From the NCBI GenBank assembly GCA_035279385.1, contig DATEHZ010000002.1:1-20744 (forward strand): 20,744 nt of DNA, given 5' to 3'. The first letter of the stretch is position 1, and the number at the start of each line of letters is the position of its first letter. This DNA is from DATGJX01 sp035279385. Its GTDB lineage: Bacteria; Vulcanimicrobiota; Vulcanimicrobiia; Vulcanimicrobiales; Vulcanimicrobiaceae. The translations under genes were made by a program, and so were the position numbers. Below the pieces are notes generated by a model. It had not been told where the DNA came from, made no database searches, and worked only from the letters and a program-made list of their open reading frames with translations. This document shows, piece by piece, positions 1-6,887 of this stretch.

Positions 1-599
1 ATCTCGTTCGTGATGCGCTCGATGCACACGTCGAGCGTGTCGGCCACGACGACTTCATGAACCAGGCCGATGTGCAGCGCCCGCTTGGCGTCAAACCGCT
101 CGCCGGTCAAGAAGAGCGCCCGCGCGTTCGAGAGGCCGATCTTTGCAAGTACGAACGGCGATATCACGGCGGGAATGATGCCCAGTTTCACTTCCGTGAA
201 ACCGAAGATTGCGTCGGCGCTCGTCACGACGATGTCGCATACGGCGGCAAGTCCTGCGCCGCCGCCCAGCGCCGCGCCGTGAATCTTCCCGATGACGGGC
301 TTCGGGCAGCGGTCGATGGCGCGGAACATGTCCGACATCGCTTTTGCGTCGGCTACGTTTTGATCGTAGCTGAGATCGAGCGAAGCGCGCATCCACGAGA
401 TGTCGGCGCCTCCGCAAAACACCTTGCCTTCGCCGGAGAGCACGACCGCGCGCACGCTCTCGTCGCTGCCGAGTTCTTCGAATGCGCCGGTGAGGGCCGC
501 GATGAGGTCTGCGTTGAACGCATTGCGTACGTCGGGGCGGTTCAGACGCACTTCGGCAACGGGGCCGTTGGTCCGGCGCTGGAGTACAGGGTTGGCCAT
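1..599 (-). CDS. liuC: Enoyl-CoA hydratase/isomerase family, probable methylglutaconyl-CoA hydratase (partial, C-terminus beyond window)
   Basis: Translating the minus strand from the ATG at 599 gives 199 residues with no stop; the 3' end lies outside the window. The crotonase fold is clear: oxyanion-hole segments FCGGADISWM (residues 61-70) and GAALGGGAGLA (108-118), then FGFTEVKLGIIPAVISPFV (132-150) with the catalytic-type Glu136, then FLTGERFDAKRA. From family knowledge, the PAVISP segment, the FxxGExFDA segment and Gly instead of the first crotonase Glu (GGGAGL rather than GGGxEL) match LiuC/AUH-type methylglutaconyl-CoA hydratases. These convert 3-methylglutaconyl-CoA to HMG-CoA in leucine breakdown. 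The LiuB gene at 8042-9649 supports this. A generic enoyl-CoA hydratase remains possible. No clear ribosome site precedes the ATG. Confidence 0.82.
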   Translation of the reverse strand, partial: MANPVLQRRTNGPVAEVRLNRPDVRNAFNADLIAALTGAFEELGSDESVRAVVLSGEGKVFCGGADISWMRASLDLSYDQNVADAKAMSDMFRAIDRCPKPVIGKIHGAALGGGAGLAAVCDIVVTSADAIFGFTEVKLGIIPAVISPFVLAKIGLSNARALFLTGERFDAKRALHIGLVHEVVVADTLDVCIERITNE

Positions 600-655
600 G
601 GCGTGCCGGGGTTCGCGGTGTAAACCAGCCTGGCCTCGCAGGCGTTATCAGAAGG
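600..655. promoter_or_regulatory. Divergent intergenic region between crotonase and cytochrome b genes
   Basis: The 56 bases separate two divergent start codons (599 minus, 656 plus), so promoters for both must lie here or inside the flanking genes. I see no convincing -35/-10 pair. A purine-rich GAAGG (651-655) directly abuts the plus-strand ATG pair. Confidence 0.3.
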
Positions 656-1555
656 ATGATGGAGCAGCGTAAGACGGTCTACCGGCACTCGGTCGCGACG
701 CGGGCTACGCACTGGCTGTTCTTTTTGGCGTTTTTGGCCCTGGTGAGCAGCGGGCTGCAGATATTCAACGCCGCCCCGTATCTGGACGCCTCCGACAAAA
801 GCGACCGGCATCATCGCGTACTTTCCATCGATGCGCCGCGCGAGGGCGTCGGCACCACGACGATTCTGGGCCGCACCTTCACGACGACCGGATGGCTGGG
901 CTGGACCGACGACGGCATGGGCGGAAAAACGACGCGGGCGTTTCCCGGTTGGATTACGATTCCCGCATATCAAGATTTGGCGGACGGACGGCGCTGGCAT
1001 CTGTTCTTCGCGTGGATCATGATCGTGAGCGGCCTCGTGTATATCGCGTGGGCGCTTTCGCGCGGCGATCTGAAAGAACTGGCGATCGTGCCGGCCGACG
1101 TGCCGAAACTGCTGCCGATGCAGCTGTACTATTTACGGCTGCGCAAAGAACCGCCGCCGCACGGGAAGTACAATCCGCTCCAAAAACTTGCGTACTCCGT
1201 CGTGATCTTCGTGTTCGCACCGCTCATCGTGCTCAGCGGCCTCGCGCTCTCGCCCGGTTTCGACGCGTGGTTTCCATGGCTTACGCAAGCATTCGGCGGA
1301 CGGCAGTTCGCGCGCACCTGGCATTTCGTGCTGATGCTCGCGCTCATAGGCTTTTTTCTCACGCATCTCGCACTGGTGCTCACCACCGGCGTACTGAACA
1401 ATCTGCGATCGATTCTGACCGGCTGGTACACTTCGCAAGGAGCAACTGGCTCCGTCGTAACGGAGCCAGTTGTTACCGCCAACGAAAGCGTTGGGGGCCC
1501 CGCTTTGCGGGGGGCGCGGAGGCTCGGCCGGAGCGCCGTTTCAAATGAAACGTAG
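656..1555 (+). CDS. Membrane cytochrome b (b561/hydrogenase-thiosulfate reductase type) partner of the downstream molybdoenzyme
   Basis: The 299-residue protein has four predicted membrane spans (about 18-36, 113-134, 178-198, 222-243). Histidines lie inside them where di-haem cytochromes b of this superfamily place their ligands: His19 (RATHWLFF), His115 (RRWHLFFAW), His223 (TWHFVLM) and His237 (FLTHLAL). Such proteins pass electrons between the quinone pool and a periplasmic molybdoenzyme, and the next gene encodes one, overlapping by 11 bp. ATGs at 656 and 659 are both possible; GAAGG just upstream fits 659 slightly better. Oddity: the conserved part ends near residue 258 (LTGWYT), and the last ~40 residues are low-complexity sequence encoded by two DNA hairpins (1443-1472 and 1498-1512). 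They look like intercistronic DNA read through by the frame. Confidence 0.85.
   Translation: MMEQRKTVYRHSVATRATHWLFFLAFLALVSSGLQIFNAAPYLDASDKSDRHHRVLSIDAPREGVGTTTILGRTFTTTGWLGWTDDGMGGKTTRAFPGWITIPAYQDLADGRRWHLFFAWIMIVSGLVYIAWALSRGDLKELAIVPADVPKLLPMQLYYLRLRKEPPPHGKYNPLQKLAYSVVIFVFAPLIVLSGLALSPGFDAWFPWLTQAFGGRQFARTWHFVLMLALIGFFLTHLALVLTTGVLNNLRSILTGWYTSQGATGSVVTEPVVTANESVGGPALRGARRLGRSAVSNET
1443..1472. repeat. Perfect 13-bp inverted repeat (hairpin) near the 3' end of the cytochrome b gene
   Basis: Arms 1443-1455 and 1460-1472 are perfectly complementary around the 4-nt loop CGTA. The arms begin CAACTGGCTCC. No T-run follows, so it is not a classical intrinsic terminator. It lies about 70 bp before the start of the molybdoenzyme gene and could act as an mRNA stability or processing element, a translational-coupling structure or a protein-binding palindrome. 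Confidence 0.85.
1498..1512. repeat. Short GC-rich hairpin before the molybdoenzyme start
   Basis: CCCCGC (1498-1503) pairs perfectly with GCGGGG (1507-1512) around a TTT loop, embedded in a G-run-rich stretch. It is the second hairpin in the 100 bp before the next gene. Together with 1443-1472 it makes the end of the cytochrome b gene look like structured intergenic DNA. Confidence 0.7.
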
Positions 1556-2282
1556 ACTGTTTATCGCGACGAGCATTTCGGCGGCGCTGGCGGCGTGCTC
1601 GCAGGTCGGGACGAAGCTCAACGACAGCGGCGGCTTTCACAAGGTGCTGGAGAGCGCGGAGGGCGTCAACGAACGGCTCATCGGCACGCACGGACGCGTG
1701 CGCGAGTATTCTGCGCGAGATATTTCAACGCTGCCGTTCAACTCGCTCGAGACTCCGGGCGACTCCCACTACATGCGCCTAGTCGGCGATCGCTTCCGGT
1801 CGTACAGCCTGATCGTCGACGGTCTGGTGGAGCATCCGTTGCGGCTCTCGCTCGCGCGTTTGCAGCACCTCACGAACGTCGCGCAGATCACGCGTCACGA
1901 CTGCGTGGAAGGCTGGAGTGCGATCGTGGGCTGGCAAGGCATCCGGCTCGCCTACGTGCTCGCGGCGGCGCGGCCGCGCAGCGATGCCCGCTACGTGGTC
2001 TTTCACACGTTCGACGTCGACGCGAACGGGACGCCGTACTACGAGAGTTTGAGCCTCGAGCAGAGCGCGCATCCGCAGACGCTCCTGGCGCTGCGCCAAA
2101 ACGGCAAGCCGATTACGCCCGACCACGGCGCGCCCGTGCGGCTTACCGTTCCGACGCAGCTGGGCTACAAGAGCGCGAAGTGGGTGCGGCGCATCGAGGT
2201 CGTCGCCTCGATGAAAACGCTGTACGGCGGTAAAGGCGGCTACTGGGAAGATCAGGGCTACGAGTGGTATGCAGGCATCTAA
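1545..2282 (+). CDS. Periplasmic molybdopterin-dependent oxidoreductase, sulfite oxidase/MsrP(YedY)-like, probable lipoprotein
   Basis: Starting at the ATG at 1545 gives 245 residues. The N-terminus combines a Tat-like KRRLF with a hydrophobic stretch and a lipobox-like LAAC (Cys18), suggesting Tat export and membrane anchoring. Cys120 in RHDCVEGWS is the molybdenum ligand position of the sulfite-oxidase fold (COG2041). DHGAPVRL (193-200) and YKSAKWV (208-214) are the usual cofactor-pocket and C-terminal motifs. The start overlaps the cytochrome b stop by 11 bp, implying translational coupling and a two-subunit redox system. The substrate is not evident: MsrP acts on oxidised methionine and other members on S- or N-oxides. 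An in-frame extension upstream is possible but would bury the signal sequence. Confidence 0.87.
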   Translation: MKRRLFIATSISAALAACSQVGTKLNDSGGFHKVLESAEGVNERLIGTHGRVREYSARDISTLPFNSLETPGDSHYMRLVGDRFRSYSLIVDGLVEHPLRLSLARLQHLTNVAQITRHDCVEGWSAIVGWQGIRLAYVLAAARPRSDARYVVFHTFDVDANGTPYYESLSLEQSAHPQTLLALRQNGKPITPDHGAPVRLTVPTQLGYKSAKWVRRIEVVASMKTLYGGKGGYWEDQGYEWYAGI

Positions 2283-2305
2283 ACCGCCCGCTGCGAGGAC
2301 GTCTC

Positions 2306-3007
2306 ATGAAACGCATCCTGTCCGCCCTCATCGCTCTCGCGCTTAGCGCCGGACCCGCCGCAGCGGTGCCGCGGCCGCACTACGACGCAGCGCCGCCCGG
2401 CCAAGTCATGCAAGACACCGTCGCTTATCTCACCGGCGAGGGAATGAACTCCGCGTGGCACGTCGTCGCGAGCCGCCGATTGGCCGGTATCCAAATCGGC
2501 GGAACGCGCGCGTATCAATGGTATCTTTCGTTCTACGCGCCCGCGCAGAACGGCCTCAAACTCGTCTATCAGTTGCCGAACGAGCGCCACGAACTGCTCT
2601 CCCGCGTAACCAAAGCGCACGGCGTGCAGATGTACTTTCCGCAGCAAGACCTCAAGATCGTCGGCGCGGCGGAGTTCGAAAAGCCGGGCGTGCAGGACGT
2701 CGTGGTGTGGGATCATCAGACCGGCGCGGACTGCGAGACGGCCGACGTGACGGTGTTCGGAGCGAACGCACGCGGCAAGGTCGAGCAGCGCGTGCACGTG
2801 GAGAACGGCTGCAGTCTGGAAGCGCAGATCGTGAAGCGCGGCACACTTTCGGCGGTGCAGCTGAGCGGGCCGTATTACGGTCCGACCGCTCCGATGTGCT
2901 GTCCCACGAAACCAAAGGCGCGTGCGACGCTCGCGTACGCGAACGGTACGTGGAGCGTCAGCCCCCGCTACTACGTCATCAGCGCGTCACTGGCTGCTCA
3001 TCGCTAG
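2306..3007 (+). CDS. Secreted protein of unknown function with a CC-containing C-terminal motif
   Basis: The ATG at 2306 is preceded by GAGGA (2295-2299) at six bases, giving 233 residues that begin with a clear signal peptide (MKRILSALIALALSAGPAAA; cleavage likely near residue 20). There are four cysteines (143, 169, 198, 199). The adjacent pair lies in YYGPTAPMCCPTKPKAR and is followed by TLAYANGTW. That arrangement loosely recalls the C-terminus of LppP/LprE-type exported proteins, but I would not assign the family without a profile search. It starts 23 bp after the molybdoenzyme stop, so it is probably cotranscribed with the redox pair. Its 3' end overlaps the convergent transporter gene by 29 bp. 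Confidence 0.75.
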   Translation: MKRILSALIALALSAGPAAAVPRPHYDAAPPGQVMQDTVAYLTGEGMNSAWHVVASRRLAGIQIGGTRAYQWYLSFYAPAQNGLKLVYQLPNERHELLSRVTKAHGVQMYFPQQDLKIVGAAEFEKPGVQDVVVWDHQTGADCETADVTVFGANARGKVEQRVHVENGCSLEAQIVKRGTLSAVQLSGPYYGPTAPMCCPTKPKARATLAYANGTWSVSPRYYVISASLAAHR

Positions 3008-3941
3008 CGGCTGCGCCCGAGCGTGAGAGCGCGATCCAGACGCCGGCGATAACGAGCGCCGCGCCGAGCAACTCGCGCGGCCCGAACGCTTCACCGCCGA
3101 ACGTGACGCCGACGGCAACGGCGATTACCGGGATGATCAGCGACGAGAGTCCGACGATCCACGCGGGGATGCGCTGCAGCAGCCAGAGATTCAAGAAGAA
3201 GGCGATGCCGCTGCCGGCAAGCGCGAGATAGAGCAGCGCGCCCCACGAGGGCAGCGAAAAGGCGCGATGCACGTCGGGATGCTCCGCCGGAAAGCCGATT
3301 GCCGCAACGGCGATGCCGGCCAGCAGCATCGAGGGCGGCAGCGTCACGAGCGGGTCGTTGTGCGCGTGCCGTTTGGCGTAGACGTTTGCAAACGCCGAAG
3401 AACATGCCGCACCAATCGCGGCGAGCGCGTACCAGACGGAACCGTGCACGTCGGCCTGCAGCGAGATGACCGCAACGCCCGCGAATGCGAGCAGCGCGCC
3501 CAGCCACGTCATGCGCGTCGTGTGCTCGCCGATGAGATAATGGCCCATACCGAACATAAAGAACGGCAGCACGCCGAAGAGCACCGCGGTAAGGCCCGAA
3601 CTCACGTGCGTCTCCGCGGTGTACGTGAGAACGTAATTTAGACCGAACAAGAAGACCGCGAGAACGGCGATGAGCTTCCACGGCATCTCTCGCAGCGGTA
3701 CCGTCTTGCGCATTGCGGCGGCGACAACGTACATGGCGAGTCCCGCTATGATGAAGCGCAGCCCGGCTCCGCTGATCGGCGGGGCGTAGTGCAAGCTGAT
3801 TTTGATGCCCAGCCACGTCGTGCCCCAAATGGCGCACATGAGCGCGTAGGCGCCGAAAACAAGCAGCTTAGGCGCCGAAAAGATATTCTTTTGGGGTAAT
3901 TCGTCCGCCGAAGAAGGCGGTAATGTCGACTCCGTACGCAT
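2979..3941 (-). CDS. EamA/DMT-superfamily transporter (drug/metabolite exporter)
   Basis: The 320-residue protein has about ten hydrophobic spans in two EamA repeats. The first repeat carries the characteristic IWGTTWLGIKI (about residues 38-48) and SGLTAVLFGVLPFF; the second carries FANVYAKR and the LAGSGIAFFLNLWLLQRIPA segment before the last spans. Members export amino acids, purines or drugs; the substrate cannot be told. The ATG at 3941 makes the gene overlap the preceding XRE gene by 74 bp, which is long, and no ribosome site is visible. The next ATG, near 3839, would cut the first membrane span. A non-ATG start close to 3870 is therefore a real alternative. It is the last gene of the long minus-strand run. 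Confidence 0.85.
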   Translation of the reverse strand: MRTESTLPPSSADELPQKNIFSAPKLLVFGAYALMCAIWGTTWLGIKISLHYAPPISGAGLRFIIAGLAMYVVAAAMRKTVPLREMPWKLIAVLAVFLFGLNYVLTYTAETHVSSGLTAVLFGVLPFFMFGMGHYLIGEHTTRMTWLGALLAFAGVAVISLQADVHGSVWYALAAIGAACSSAFANVYAKRHAHNDPLVTLPPSMLLAGIAVAAIGFPAEHPDVHRAFSLPSWGALLYLALAGSGIAFFLNLWLLQRIPAWIVGLSSLIIPVIAVAVGVTFGGEAFGPRELLGAALVIAGVWIALSRSGAAASDEQPVTR

Positions 3942-4110
3942 CGGCCAGACGTTGTAACTCGTTTTCGTCGAGCGCGGTTTCAGCGTCCTCGGCGGCCGCC
4001 AGCCTGGATGCGTCGATCTCCGAGCGGCGCGATGCTTCTTCGAGCGAGATGCCCAGCTGCGCGCGGTGCGACCCGATGAGCTGTGCCACTTGTTCTACGA
4101 CGTCAGCCAT
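3868..4110 (-). CDS. Small XRE-family helix-turn-helix protein
   Basis: This 80-residue protein is a single Cro/C1-type HTH. Helices span about residues 5-17 and 20-28, with the turn and recognition helix in LGISLEEASRRSEIDASRL (19-37), followed by LQRLADAYGVDITAFF, the usual end of this fold. There is no sensor or oligomerisation domain. The ATG at 4110 overlaps the stop of the upstream paralogue gene by 8 bp, so it is translated from the same message as the seven-gene array. It may autoregulate that operon, or work as a small adaptor rather than a classical repressor. Its 3' end overlaps the transporter frame. Confidence 0.8.
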   Translation of the reverse strand: MADVVEQVAQLIGSHRAQLGISLEEASRRSEIDASRLAAAEDAETALDENELQRLADAYGVDITAFFGGRITPKEYLFGA

Positions 4111-4678
4111 CTCGACTCAATACCTCTAGGGCGGTGCTTAGCGAATGATCGGGCGGCATTCGGTGCTCGCCGGCGGGATACGTGCCTGCGGGATGCTCGC
4201 TCGACCACCGCTCCGAAATCACGGCGAGGTATTCGAAATTCTCCCACACCGCGTTCGTACCGTATTGCCGGCGTACGGCCTGCATCACGGGCGCGACGGC
4301 TCGCCAGCATTCGAGCACGACCAAGCCCCAAAGTTCGCATGCAACGCCCGGCGGCACGCTTCCGAGTTTTACGAATGTCCCCACCGACTCGAAGTGATTG
4401 GCGACCAGGCGAACCGGTTGCAATTCTTGCGGCAGGACGTCCCACGACATCGCTGCGAGCCTATCGCGATCGTTCAAAATCCGCGGCAACTCCTGCATGA
4501 CGAACGCGCGCGCTGCACCGAACTGGTCGCTTTCCATCGCTTCCGTCCATTTCGCGATGATTTCGATCTCATTGCCCTTGCGCATATGGCGAATTTGCAG
4601 GAGCGCGGCCAGCGCCGACGCGGCAATGACCAGCGCCGTAAAAACGGTTGCAATGGCCGTCACCCATTCCGGACTCAC
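4103..4678 (-). CDS. DUF4760-like membrane-anchored protein, array member 7 (distal)
   Basis: With the GTG at 4678 the protein has 191 residues, and the N-terminus (V)SPEWVTAIATVFTALVI then aligns with all its neighbours. One membrane span (about 8-28) is followed by the basic stop RHMRK, predicting N-out/C-in. The soluble part has HFESVG (95-100), VACELW (112-117) and WENFEYLAV (145-153), and ends in GTYPAGEHRMPP. It shares the TVFTALVIAASALAA anchor with member 6, so these two are sister copies, but the region after the anchor (EIEIIAKWTEAMES) is the most divergent in the set. GTGA overlaps the stop of member 6 by 4 bp. Its role is unknown. Longer upstream in-frame extensions are coding shadows of member 6. 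Confidence 0.82.
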   Translation of the reverse strand: MSPEWVTAIATVFTALVIAASALAALLQIRHMRKGNEIEIIAKWTEAMESDQFGAARAFVMQELPRILNDRDRLAAMSWDVLPQELQPVRLVANHFESVGTFVKLGSVPPGVACELWGLVVLECWRAVAPVMQAVRRQYGTNAVWENFEYLAVISERWSSEHPAGTYPAGEHRMPPDHSLSTALEVLSRDG

Positions 4679-5220
4679 GAGCCGGCCGGCTCGTTCAGCG
4701 GCATGCGGCGCACGCCCGGGGGATATTCGCCGTCGGGAAAGCGCCGAATGAAGTCTTCCGAAAGCACGGCCATATACTCGAAATTTATCCAAACACCCGG
4801 TCCATACCGCCGCCTCAGTTCGGCAGTGAGCGGACGCAAATTTTCCCAACTGGTCAGCACGATGCCCGACCACAATTCACACGCAATCTGCTCGTCCATC
4901 ATTCCGGTTTTTACGAACAGGCCCATGCTTTCGAACAGGTTGGCAACAAGGCGAAGTCCGGCGTACTCGCTGCGCAGGGCGGAGTCCGCAATGGCTGCGA
5001 CCGTCTGCGGGTCCGCCAGCCGCCGCGGAATCTCGTTGCGGATGAACGCCAGCGCCTCGCGAAACTCGGCGCCTTCCATGGTTTCGCGGCATTCGTTGTA
5101 CGCCGAGATTTGATTGCCGGTACGCAGGTGGCGGATTTGCACGGCCGCCGCCAAAGCGGAAGCGGCGATGACGAGCGCCGTGAAGACTGTCGCGATTGCG
5201 GTAACCCACTCAGCCGGCAC
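4675..5220 (-). CDS. DUF4760-like membrane-anchored protein, array member 6
   Basis: The GTG at 5220 gives 181 residues: anchor VTAIATVFTALVIAASALAA (6-25), basic RHLR, then NQISAYNECRETMEGAEF, LVANLFESMG (91-100), QIACELW (111-117), WINFEYMAV (144-152, with Ile replacing the usual Glu of WENFEY) and GEYPPGVRRMP near the end. The start overlaps the stop of member 5 by 11 bp and the stop overlaps member 7 by 4 bp. This start was chosen because PAEWVTAIA matches the SAEWVTAIA starts of the ATG-initiated copies; in-frame sequence upstream of it is antisense-like shadow of member 5. No function is known for this family. Confidence 0.83.
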   Translation of the reverse strand: MPAEWVTAIATVFTALVIAASALAAAVQIRHLRTGNQISAYNECRETMEGAEFREALAFIRNEIPRRLADPQTVAAIADSALRSEYAGLRLVANLFESMGLFVKTGMMDEQIACELWSGIVLTSWENLRPLTAELRRRYGPGVWINFEYMAVLSEDFIRRFPDGEYPPGVRRMPLNEPAGS

Positions 5221-5782
5221 GTTCCCATTCCTTCGCGCGTTCGATGAGGGATCTGTCGCCCGGCATATGCTCCATGTCGGGCGGATAGGATGTTTTGTGA
5301 TCGCGCTGATGCGCCGCCGACAATGCCGCCATATACTCGAAATTCTCCCAGAGCGCGGGTTGCTGAATTTTCTCGCGCGCGTACGTCGTGATGGGCAGCA
5401 GGGCTTGCCAGTTCCGCAGTACGACGAAAGCCCAGAAGTCGCACGCGATGCGTTTATCGATAATGCCGGTCTTGACGAACAGCCCCATGCTCTCGAAAAA
5501 ATTCGCGACGGTTTCGATTGCCTGGTACTCACCGCTAAACGGAATCTGCGCGACCTTCCGGGATTCTTCCGGATCGCTCAGCCGTTTCGGCAGTTCGTAC
5601 GAAACAAAGCGCTGCGCCTCCCGAAACTCCGGCGACTCGAGCGTTTCGCGGCATTCGGTAAGCGCGACGATCTGATTGCTTCCGCGCATGTGCCGCAATT
5701 GCATGAGCGCTGCAAGTGCGGACGCCGTAATAACGACGAACGTTCCGATAGTTCCCAGTGCGGTCGCCCACTCTGCGCTCAT
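5210..5782 (-). CDS. DUF4760-like membrane-anchored protein, array member 5
   Basis: This 190-residue protein starts at the ATG at 5782, inside an ATGA overlap with member 4. The anchor (about 8-28) is a variant, TALGTIGTFVVITASALAAL. Next come NQIVALTECRETLESPEF (almost identical to member 4, so a recent duplication or local conversion), FFESMG (95-100), RIACDFW (111-117), a lone Arg136 in place of the usual RR pair, WENFEYMAA (145-153) and a weakened tail, TSYPPDMEHMP. The C-terminus is charged (ERAKEWERAG). Function unknown; the conserved blocks are presumably structural or interaction surfaces. Confidence 0.84.
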   Translation of the reverse strand: MSAEWATALGTIGTFVVITASALAALMQLRHMRGSNQIVALTECRETLESPEFREAQRFVSYELPKRLSDPEESRKVAQIPFSGEYQAIETVANFFESMGLFVKTGIIDKRIACDFWAFVVLRNWQALLPITTYAREKIQQPALWENFEYMAALSAAHQRDHKTSYPPDMEHMPGDRSLIERAKEWERAG

Positions 5783-6318
5783 GCGTTGACCCCCTCCTCC
5801 AGCGGCATGCGCCGCATCTGCGCCGGATACGAGGTCGGATTTCGCTCGATGAATTCTTCACATAGAACGGCGAGGTACTCGAAGTTCTCCCAGATGCCCG
5901 GGTCGAGTTTTCTGCGAACGCGCGTTACCGGCAAGAGGGCGTTCCATGATGAAACCACGACGCCGCACCACAGATCGCAAGCGATGTGCCGGTCGATGAT
6001 GTTGAAGCGTACGAACGCGCCCATCGACTCGAAAAAATTTGCAACGTTGCCGGCCGGGCGCAACGCCGCCGGAAAGAACGGCAATTCGAGGCTGCGGGCC
6101 ATCTCCGGGTCTTTCATGAGTTCGGGCAGTTTATCGGTAACAAATTGCCGTGCGTTCTGAAACTCGTCCGATTCAAGCGTTTCCCGACACTCCGTGAGCG
6201 CCACGATTTGATTGCTCCCGCGGGTATGGCGCAGTTGCAAAAGGGCGGCGACGGCGGACGCCGCGATAACGATGAACGTGCCTGCGGTCGCGATCGCGGT
6301 CACCCATTCAGCCGTCAT
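5779..6318 (-). CDS. DUF4760-like membrane-anchored protein, array member 4
   Basis: The ATG at 6318 gives 179 residues, the shortest copy. The anchor VTAIATAGTFIVIAASAVAA is followed by RHTR, NQIVALTECRETLESDEF (31-53 region, shared with member 5), NVANFFESMG (91-100), HIACDLWCGVV (111-121), WENFEYLAVL (143-152) and TSYPAQMRRMP. It overlaps both neighbours by ATGA (6315-6318 and 5779-5782), the tightest coupling in the array. A longer frame upstream is shadow of member 3. Confidence 0.84.
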   Translation of the reverse strand: MTAEWVTAIATAGTFIVIAASAVAALLQLRHTRGSNQIVALTECRETLESDEFQNARQFVTDKLPELMKDPEMARSLELPFFPAALRPAGNVANFFESMGAFVRFNIIDRHIACDLWCGVVVSSWNALLPVTRVRRKLDPGIWENFEYLAVLCEEFIERNPTSYPAQMRRMPLEEGVNA

Positions 6319-6887
6319 TGCGCCGGTTCTCGCGAAAGCGCTTCCGGCCACGGCGCAGGCAGCGGCAATCGCTCGGTACCGCGAGGATACGTGCCCTCGG
6401 GATACCTCTGGCGGAATCGCTTGCAAAGCAGCGCGAGGTACTCGAAATCTTCCCACACGCTGTATCCCAGCATGGCTCTCCGGCTGGAGATCAGCGGCGC
6501 GAGTGCGTCCCAGCACGGCACGACCGGACTGTAGAGCCAGTCGCAGGCGAGCCTGGCATCGACCATATTGTGCTTGACGAGTTGCGATGCTTCGAAATCG
6601 AAAAACTCCCCGACGTCCGCGATCATCTCGGCTTCAGGGCCGGTGTTTGCGAGCAGCGTTCTGCGGAACTCGGAATCGCTTCGCATGCGATCCGGCAGTT
6701 CGTACCGGATAAACCGCACGGCGCGCTTGAATTCGGCCGAATCCATTTTGTTGCGAAGTTCGTTCATAATCAGGACTTGATTCGACGTGCGCATATGACG
6801 CAGCTGGACGAGCGCTGCGCTCGCGGACGCCGCGATGACGAAGAACGTCCCGGCCGTGGCAATCGCGGTCACCCATTCAGCCGACAT
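6315..6887 (-). CDS. DUF4760-like membrane-anchored protein, array member 3 (divergent core)
   Basis: The ATG at 6887 gives 190 residues; a GTG two codons upstream (6893) is also possible. Anchor VTAIATAGTFFVIAASASAA, RHMR, then SNQVLIMNELRNKMDSAEF, which lacks the ECRET block of members 1, 4, 5 and 6. The central motif is altered to FFDFEA (95-100, against FFExMG elsewhere) and the aromatic motif to WEDFEYLAL (145-153). The tail GTYPRGTERLP is kept. The start overlaps the member 2 stop by 11 bp. Its altered core suggests a different role from the rest of the set. Confidence 0.82.
   Translation of the reverse strand: MSAEWVTAIATAGTFFVIAASASAALVQLRHMRTSNQVLIMNELRNKMDSAEFKRAVRFIRYELPDRMRSDSEFRRTLLANTGPEAEMIADVGEFFDFEASQLVKHNMVDARLACDWLYSPVVPCWDALAPLISSRRAMLGYSVWEDFEYLALLCKRFRQRYPEGTYPRGTERLPLPAPWPEALSREPAQ

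Noticed and set aside
57..623. A 188-codon plus-strand open frame over the crotonase gene
   Set aside because: It is rich in Arg/Ala/His with no recognisable domain and lies antisense to a clearly conserved enoyl-CoA hydratase; a GC-rich antisense shadow.
1443..1512. Intrinsic terminator after cytochrome b
   Set aside because: The hairpins are strong but there is no following T-run, and the next gene overlaps the reading frame, so termination here would cut the operon.
4145..5247. Plus-strand open frames of 200-350 codons opposite the paralogue array
   Set aside because: They are antisense to seven genes with clear mutual homology and contain no membrane anchor or domain. They recur because the genes themselves repeat.
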